Shown here: one piece after another, positions 59,832 through 64,000 of the stretch
Numbering within the stretch: the first letter of the stretch is position 1
Layout of the letters: the number at the start of each line of letters is the position of its first letter
Assembly (NCBI RefSeq): GCF_031455195.1
Contig: NZ_JAVDSH010000003.1
Span: 414,055 to 478,054, forward strand
Direction: 5' to 3'
Length of the DNA stretch: 64,000 nt
DNA from: Arthrobacter nitroguajacolicus_D
Lineage (GTDB): Bacteria > Actinomycetota > Actinomycetes > Actinomycetales > Micrococcaceae
The notes under the pieces: model-generated
The model's database searches: none
Told to the model about the DNA's origin: nothing
What the model saw: only the letters and a program-made list of their open reading frames with translations
Position numbers and translations under genes: made by a program

Positions 59832-62800
59832 TTAAGGCGTCTTGGAAAGGAAGTTCTGCACGTTCTGCAGAATCGGCGCCCTTGTGTCGTACTCGAGGTA
59901 GTTGATATCCATGAGAACCACCACTCGGCCTCGCTTGGACTTCATATCCGCCTCTGACCAGACGCCGCCCACAACAGTGCTATCGCTCCGGGCGAAGACG
60001 TTCCGCGCATCGACTCCCCCAAGCCCGCTGATTGCTCCCGGGGCAAGGGGTTCGAAGGCGGACAGAACATTCGGTGCCTTTGAGATCTGATTGGTTGCGG
60101 CCGAATTGAATGTGTAGGGACCGTCAACGTCACCTTGCCTACCCACCACCACATCCTGATCCACGAGCACCTGTCGCAAGACCCGTTGCACTGTGTCGTT
60201 CACTTCCTCACAACAAGGCCGTTCGCCCGTAAGGTAAGCCGCGCCGCCGTCGATAACGTAGCCGGCAACCTGCTGTTCCTCTGCTGCGGTCCATCCGTTG
60301 TATGACGGGTTCCAGATGGATTTGTAGGTGCCCAATTCTGCGGGAAGTGTCTTGGAAATTACAACGTCCGCTCCGGCGGCCCGGAGGGTTTGAGCGACGT
60401 TAGCCACCCCATAACCTTCGTCGGTAGAGCCGTACACAAGGACCTTGTTGCCTCGCACAGGTTTAGGGTTCACCACCAGGGACAATGCCGCAGCTGCAGA
60501 TATGCCCCGGCTGTCGGTCACGCTGAACGTCATAGGTGTTGTGCCGGCAGCCGACGGAGTTCCGCTGACGACGCCAGTTACGGCGTTCAACGAAAGGCCC
60601 GCGGGCAGGCTTCCCTTGGATATCTTCCATGCGTACGGTGCTACGCCTCCAATGGCTCCAATCCCAATCTTGTACTGCTTGCCGAGGACAGCTCCGGGCA
60701 GGCTCGTGGTAAGGATCTTCAGCGGCTCAATCTTCGGAGCTACTTCAGGCTCCGGAGCGCCAGGCGGCTGCGGCTTCGCGGACCACGTTGCGATGGTCTT
60801 CTCGAATATGGTGCCTGAGTACACCGTCAATTTCGCCGGTGAATCCTCCCAGAAGCAGAACGCACAAGCACCCAGCTCAACGCCGGCTGATGCTTTGAGC
60901 TCAGCCATCGGATCCTCGGTGGGGTGGAAGCCGGCCTCCAAGGAAGCTTCGATCTTGCCTGTGATTCCAACGATGTCCATCCATGTGATGCGGGTATCCA
61001 AGGCGCCTGTGAGGGTCGCATCGATCCCTGAATCACTGGAGAGCGCAAGAGGTTCATGTTCGGTGCTGCATGACGCTGAGCGGCTTTCCTGCTGGTCCCT
61101 CCACTGGTACGAGGTGCCACATTTCAGTACAACAGAGGCGCTGATATCCAACTTGCCGGTTACTTCGAAGGTGATGCTCGGCTGGGCGGCCATGACAATC
61201 GCGCCTGCACCTGAGGGGACAGTTACCTTCACTTCAGGCACCGTCATAGTGCATTTGCCTTCGCCTGAAACTGCTGCGCCCATGTTGACGGTTATTGATC
61301 CGTCAATGTTCGCCTGCATGAGGTGAAGACCAAACCAACCCCACTCAGCGTAGACAGAAGGCTCCAGATCGGGGGTAACGGACAATCCCTTCAGGTCTGC
61401 GGTGGCTCCGCGATCACATTCCATTTTCGCTTTGACCGCGTTCAGAGATTCCTGAGGCGTAGCCAGAACCGGCGGCGTCTCAGCCTGCTGGGCGGACGCG
61501 CCCGTTGTGGTGAAGTGAACAGTTCCTTCGGAATAGGCCGAGGAAAGATTGCCGGGTGAGGTCTTGATTAGCTTGGTGCCGGCAGTCGTAACGCTCACGT
61601 CATCTGCAATAAGGACTGCTCCGGACTCGACGTTGGCCCAGGGGGCCAGCGTCAGGACCTGCCCCTGAGCCACAACGATGTCTATCAGTTCGATTGATGT
61701 GATCTTCTTGGTGGCGGGGTCCCTTGTAATGGCAACGATGTTGTTGCCTGGGACGTGGATGGTGTCCTGCTTTGGAACTACGACTTCACATGGCTTTCCG
61801 ACGCATTCCTGCGGAGCCGACTGAGGTACGTCGAGGGTCAGCGTACGCGATACAGTCATGCCTGAGGAGTCCGTAGCCGTCACAGTGACTGGAGTGGGGC
61901 CTGTGACGGTGGGCAGCCCGGTGATAGCCCCATCAGGGGAGATGGTGAGTCCTTGGGGTAAGCCTTGTGCCTTCCACACCAGCTCTCCGAAACCTCCTGC
62001 ACCCTTAAGCTGGTCAAGGTACTTGACCCCGGCAATGCCGTCCATCAGCTGCTCGTTGGTGATGGTCAACGGGCTCTTGAATTGTTGGAATCGGTACATG
62101 AATGCCGCCATGGCATCCCGGTTCACCGACTGGAGTGCCCTATAGGTCCTGGTGCCGTTGGATTCCGTCCAACCGGTGCTGATTCCCCAGTGGGAGAGCC
62201 ATGTCATTTCCTTGTAGAACTGCTGCGTCTTGGTGATGTCAGCAAAAGGCGTTGTTGCTGGTGCTGTGTAGTCCGGGCTGCCGGCTAGCCGGTAGAGGAA
62301 TGCTGCCATGGCATCCCGGTTGACTGGCTGGGTTGCCCGGTAGGTTTTGGTTCCGTTTGCTTCCGTCCAACCAGTACTGATGCCGGTTGATGCCAGCCAG
62401 GCCATTTCCTTGTAAAACTGCTGTGAAGTGCTCACGTCAGCAAATGGCGAGACCTTTGGCGGCACAAATCCGGGGCTCCCTGAAAGGCGGTACATGAATG
62501 CAGCCATCGCATCCCTGTTAACAGGCAAGAGGGCGCGGTAGGTTTTGGTCCCGTTCGCTTCGGTCCAACCAGTACTGACCCGGGCAGCAGCCAACCAGGC
62601 CATTTCTTTATAGAACTGCTGCGATGTGGCGATGTCCGCAAACGGCGATTTTACTGGTGGCTTGAAATCCTGTGGCGTGTCTTGAATGACGGTGTCAGCC
62701 GGCTGGGTAACTACAGTTGCCGCGATGGTTGAGGGATGCGTCTGGGTTGTAACAGGAGCAGCTTGAGCCGGGATGAGACCCGCCAGCATGAGCGCTGAAA

Positions 62801-62855
62801 GCGCAAAGCCTACTCCGGGTATAAGAATTCTACTTCTTCGATGTTTATGGCGCAC
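59832..62855 (-). CDS. multidomain secreted protein: N-terminal SLH-like triplet, Ig-like domains, GATase-like C-terminus
   Basis: This 1007-residue protein starts at GTG 62855 with a Sec signal (ILIPGVGFALSALMLAGLIP). Three SLH-like modules (about 65-262; FADI..QQFYKEMAWLA, VNRDAMAAFMYR) are at the N-terminus, unlike the proteases. Then come a He_PIG-type unit (GELVWKAQGLPQGLTISPDG), a long beta region with several Cys pairs (about 350-690), a second He_PIG unit (YKIGIGAIGGVAPYAWKISK) and a last domain of about 200 residues. That domain (KVLVYGSTDEGYGVANVAQT, LTGERPCCEEVNDTVQRVLR) resembles ThuA/class I GATase-like folds. The substrate of that domain is unknown. Confidence 0.82.
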   Translation of the reverse strand: MRHKHRRSRILIPGVGFALSALMLAGLIPAQAAPVTTQTHPSTIAATVVTQPADTVIQDTPQDFKPPVKSPFADIATSQQFYKEMAWLAAARVSTGWTEANGTKTYRALLPVNRDAMAAFMYRLSGSPGFVPPKVSPFADVSTSQQFYKEMAWLASTGISTGWTEANGTKTYRATQPVNRDAMAAFLYRLAGSPDYTAPATTPFADITKTQQFYKEMTWLSHWGISTGWTESNGTRTYRALQSVNRDAMAAFMYRFQQFKSPLTITNEQLMDGIAGVKYLDQLKGAGGFGELVWKAQGLPQGLTISPDGAITGLPTVTGPTPVTVTATDSSGMTVSRTLTLDVPQSAPQECVGKPCEVVVPKQDTIHVPGNNIVAITRDPATKKITSIELIDIVVAQGQVLTLAPWANVESGAVLIADDVSVTTAGTKLIKTSPGNLSSAYSEGTVHFTTTGASAQQAETPPVLATPQESLNAVKAKMECDRGATADLKGLSVTPDLEPSVYAEWGWFGLHLMQANIDGSITVNMGAAVSGEGKCTMTVPEVKVTVPSGAGAIVMAAQPSITFEVTGKLDISASVVLKCGTSYQWRDQQESRSASCSTEHEPLALSSDSGIDATLTGALDTRITWMDIVGITGKIEASLEAGFHPTEDPMAELKASAGVELGACAFCFWEDSPAKLTVYSGTIFEKTIATWSAKPQPPGAPEPEVAPKIEPLKILTTSLPGAVLGKQYKIGIGAIGGVAPYAWKISKGSLPAGLSLNAVTGVVSGTPSAAGTTPMTFSVTDSRGISAAAALSLVVNPKPVRGNKVLVYGSTDEGYGVANVAQTLRAAGADVVISKTLPAELGTYKSIWNPSYNGWTAAEEQQVAGYVIDGGAAYLTGERPCCEEVNDTVQRVLRQVLVDQDVVVGRQGDVDGPYTFNSAATNQISKAPNVLSAFEPLAPGAISGLGGVDARNVFARSDSTVVGGVWSEADMKSKRGRVVVLMDINYLEYDTRAPILQNVQNFLSKTP

Positions 62856-63038
62856 TAAAGTCTGCTTTCCGCGCTAATTGGCGGAATCCCGCCCCCATTT
62901 AGATAGCTACCGAGTGGTAACTAGGCAAACATTACCCCAGCTTTGTAAGGGTCCTTTCAACTGGAGAATTATGAAGGGCGATCAGCCTAAAGTTACGACC
63001 GCGGATATAGCTCTGCTTCGGTCGAAGGGAATTAGAGC
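62856..63038. other. intergenic region between two SLH-like protein genes
   Basis: No gene seen. GGCGG-AATC-CCGCC (about 62880-62893) can pair just before the GTG start and may be part of the promoter or operator. The start itself has only a weak ribosome site (GGAAAG). Confidence 0.4.
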
Positions 63039-63064
63039 GGGAGGTCAGAATAATCTGACCTCCC
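63039..63064 (-). terminator. terminator of the last SLH-like gene
   Basis: GGGAGGTCAGA (63039-63049) pairs perfectly with TCTGACCTCCC (63054-63064), 4-nt loop. Confidence 0.75.
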
Positions 63065-63088
63065 CGTTCCAACAGCCAATCCTTGTGC

Positions 63089-64000
63089 CTACAGCTGCCC
63101 GTACTTCTGGTTGTACCTGTACATGAATGCGGCCATCGCATCGCGATTCACGGGCTGGAGCGGCCGATATGTTTTAGATCCATTGGCTTCGGTCCATCCC
63201 GTGGAGATACCTGAACCGGCCAACCAGCTGATTTCCTTCCGGAACTGCGCACCAGCAGGGACATCCGTAAATGCCGCAGAGGGGGTGAACGCAGGCGAGC
63301 CAGCGAAGCGGTACATGAACGCAGCCATCGCATCCCTATTCACCGGCTGCACCGGACGGAACGTCTTGGTCCCGCTCGACTCAACCCACCCCGTGGAGAT
63401 TCCCTTCGATGCAAGCCAGGTGATCTCCTTGTAGAACTGCGTAGATGGAGTCACGTCCGCAAACGGAGACTTAGCAGGTGCCTGGAACGCCGGCGAACCA
63501 GCCAAACGGTACATGAACGCAGCCATCGCATCACGATTCACCGCCTGCAACGGCCGGAACGTCCGGGAACCATCAGCCTCAGCCCAGCCCGTGGAAATGC
63601 CCTGCGCAGCAAGCCAGGAAATCTCTTCATGGAACTGGGCGCCGGCAGCCACATCCGTAAACGACACCGCAGACGTCGCTTTGAACGTTCCCGTCCACGA
63701 CGCGGTTGCGCCGGCAGCCAGAACATAATCCGTCACCGCACGTGCAGTCACCGTCACCGTCCCCGAACCCGGGTACGTGCCAGCAGCAACGACCTTGCCA
63801 CCAACCAGGTACTCAACACCGGCCGTGGCCGGAACCGTGTACGAATCGTCTTTCGTGCCGTCCTTATCCGTAAACACCACAGCAGCCGGGGTCACCACGA
63901 ACGGAGTCGCTTTGAACGTTCCCGTCCACGACGCGGTTGCGCCGGCAGCCAGAACATAATCCGTCACCGCACGTGCAGTCACCGTCACCGTCCCCGAACC
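63089..64000 (-). CDS. SLH-like surface protein, C-terminal part (cut by window end)
   Basis: The frame is open to the window end; 304 residues are visible and the N-terminus lies beyond. Two tandem copies of a 77-residue beta unit (DDSYTVPATAGVEYLVGGKV, VTVTARAVTDYVLAAGATAS) precede three SLH-like modules (FTDVAAGAQFHEEISWLAAQ; FADVTPSTQFYKEITWLASK; FTDVPAGAQFRKEISWLAGS; each with NRDAMAAFMYR). The last residues are NQKYGQL. The same beta unit and module triplet end both S8 proteases. The catalytic or binding part must lie upstream of the window edge. Confidence 0.85.
   Translation of the reverse strand, partial: GSGTVTVTARAVTDYVLAAGATASWTGTFKATPFVVTPAAVVFTDKDGTKDDSYTVPATAGVEYLVGGKVVAAGTYPGSGTVTVTARAVTDYVLAAGATASWTGTFKATSAVSFTDVAAGAQFHEEISWLAAQGISTGWAEADGSRTFRPLQAVNRDAMAAFMYRLAGSPAFQAPAKSPFADVTPSTQFYKEITWLASKGISTGWVESSGTKTFRPVQPVNRDAMAAFMYRFAGSPAFTPSAAFTDVPAGAQFRKEISWLAGSGISTGWTEANGSKTYRPLQPVNRDAMAAFMYRYNQKYGQL
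63675..64000 (-). repeat. 231-bp repeat encoding the 77-residue beta unit
   Basis: The sequence from 63675 recurs from 63906 with an offset of 231 bp (77 codons) and near identity over the 95 bp visible before the window ends, so more copies may follow. Confidence 0.88.

Noticed and set aside
1..64000. tRNA, rRNA, riboswitch, prophage or insertion sequence
   Set aside because: Scanned for typical motifs (tRNA cloverleaf ends, transposase or integrase motifs, conserved riboswitch cores); none recognised. Short or unusual ones could have been missed by eye.

Overview
The window looks like chromosome of a high-GC Gram-positive of the Micrococcaceae, most like Arthrobacter or Paenarthrobacter. 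The reasons are the GC-rich coding, the actinobacterial gene sets (menaquinone synthesis, APS-type sulfate reduction, DUF2510, PhoX, geranylgeranyl-reductase-like menaquinone reductase), frequent GTG/TTG starts, and several starts with no Shine-Dalgarno and a -10 hexamer exactly 6 nt upstream. No rRNA, tRNA, CRISPR array, prophage or insertion sequence was recognised.

1-5.3 kb: the start of a luciferase-like monooxygenase, then a disrupted WXG-type/alpha-beta-hydrolase protein followed by two tandemly duplicated lipoproteins (640-bp unit). A RibD/DHFR-like gene follows, then a copper-linked pair (DUF6153, DUF305) behind a CsoR-like palindrome. 5.3-15.6 kb: sulfur assimilation on the minus strand. 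It holds sirohydrochlorin chelatase, sulfite reductase, cysH-cysD-cysN (ATGA-coupled or abutting), homocysteine methyltransferase and the sulfonate importer ssuA-ssuB-ssuC. 15.6-18.3 kb: a TRIC channel, an orphan SMI1/KNR4-like protein and a solitary AbiEi/DUF559-type gene among copies of an inverted repeat.

18.3-33 kb: menaquinone genes (polyprenyl synthase, GG-reductase, menG, menF, menD, menC) interspersed with a polar amino-acid ABC importer, a second DUF559-type gene, a SOUL protein and a Tat-exported PhoX phosphatase. 33-40 kb: a fructan/sucrose utilisation unit. A LacI regulator lies apart from a solute-binding protein, two permeases and a cytoplasmic GH32 fructosidase. Matching palindromes at the transporter promoter and upstream of lacI suggest the regulatory circuit.

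40-64 kb: largely cell surface. It holds a PAP2 phosphatase, an acyltransferase, and four proteins carrying triplets of divergent S-layer-homology-like modules (two S8 proteases, one multidomain Ig/GATase-like protein, one cut by the window end). There is also a choice-of-anchor-P protein, a chaplin-like seven-repeat protein with a LAKTG sorting signal, a Pro/Val-rich secreted protein and two related serine alpha/beta-hydrolase-like proteins. A polysaccharide pyruvyl transferase lies among them. Because pyruvylated wall polymer is the known ligand of SLH domains, the second part of the window reads as a surface-display neighbourhood in which ligand-modifying enzyme and displayed proteins are encoded together.
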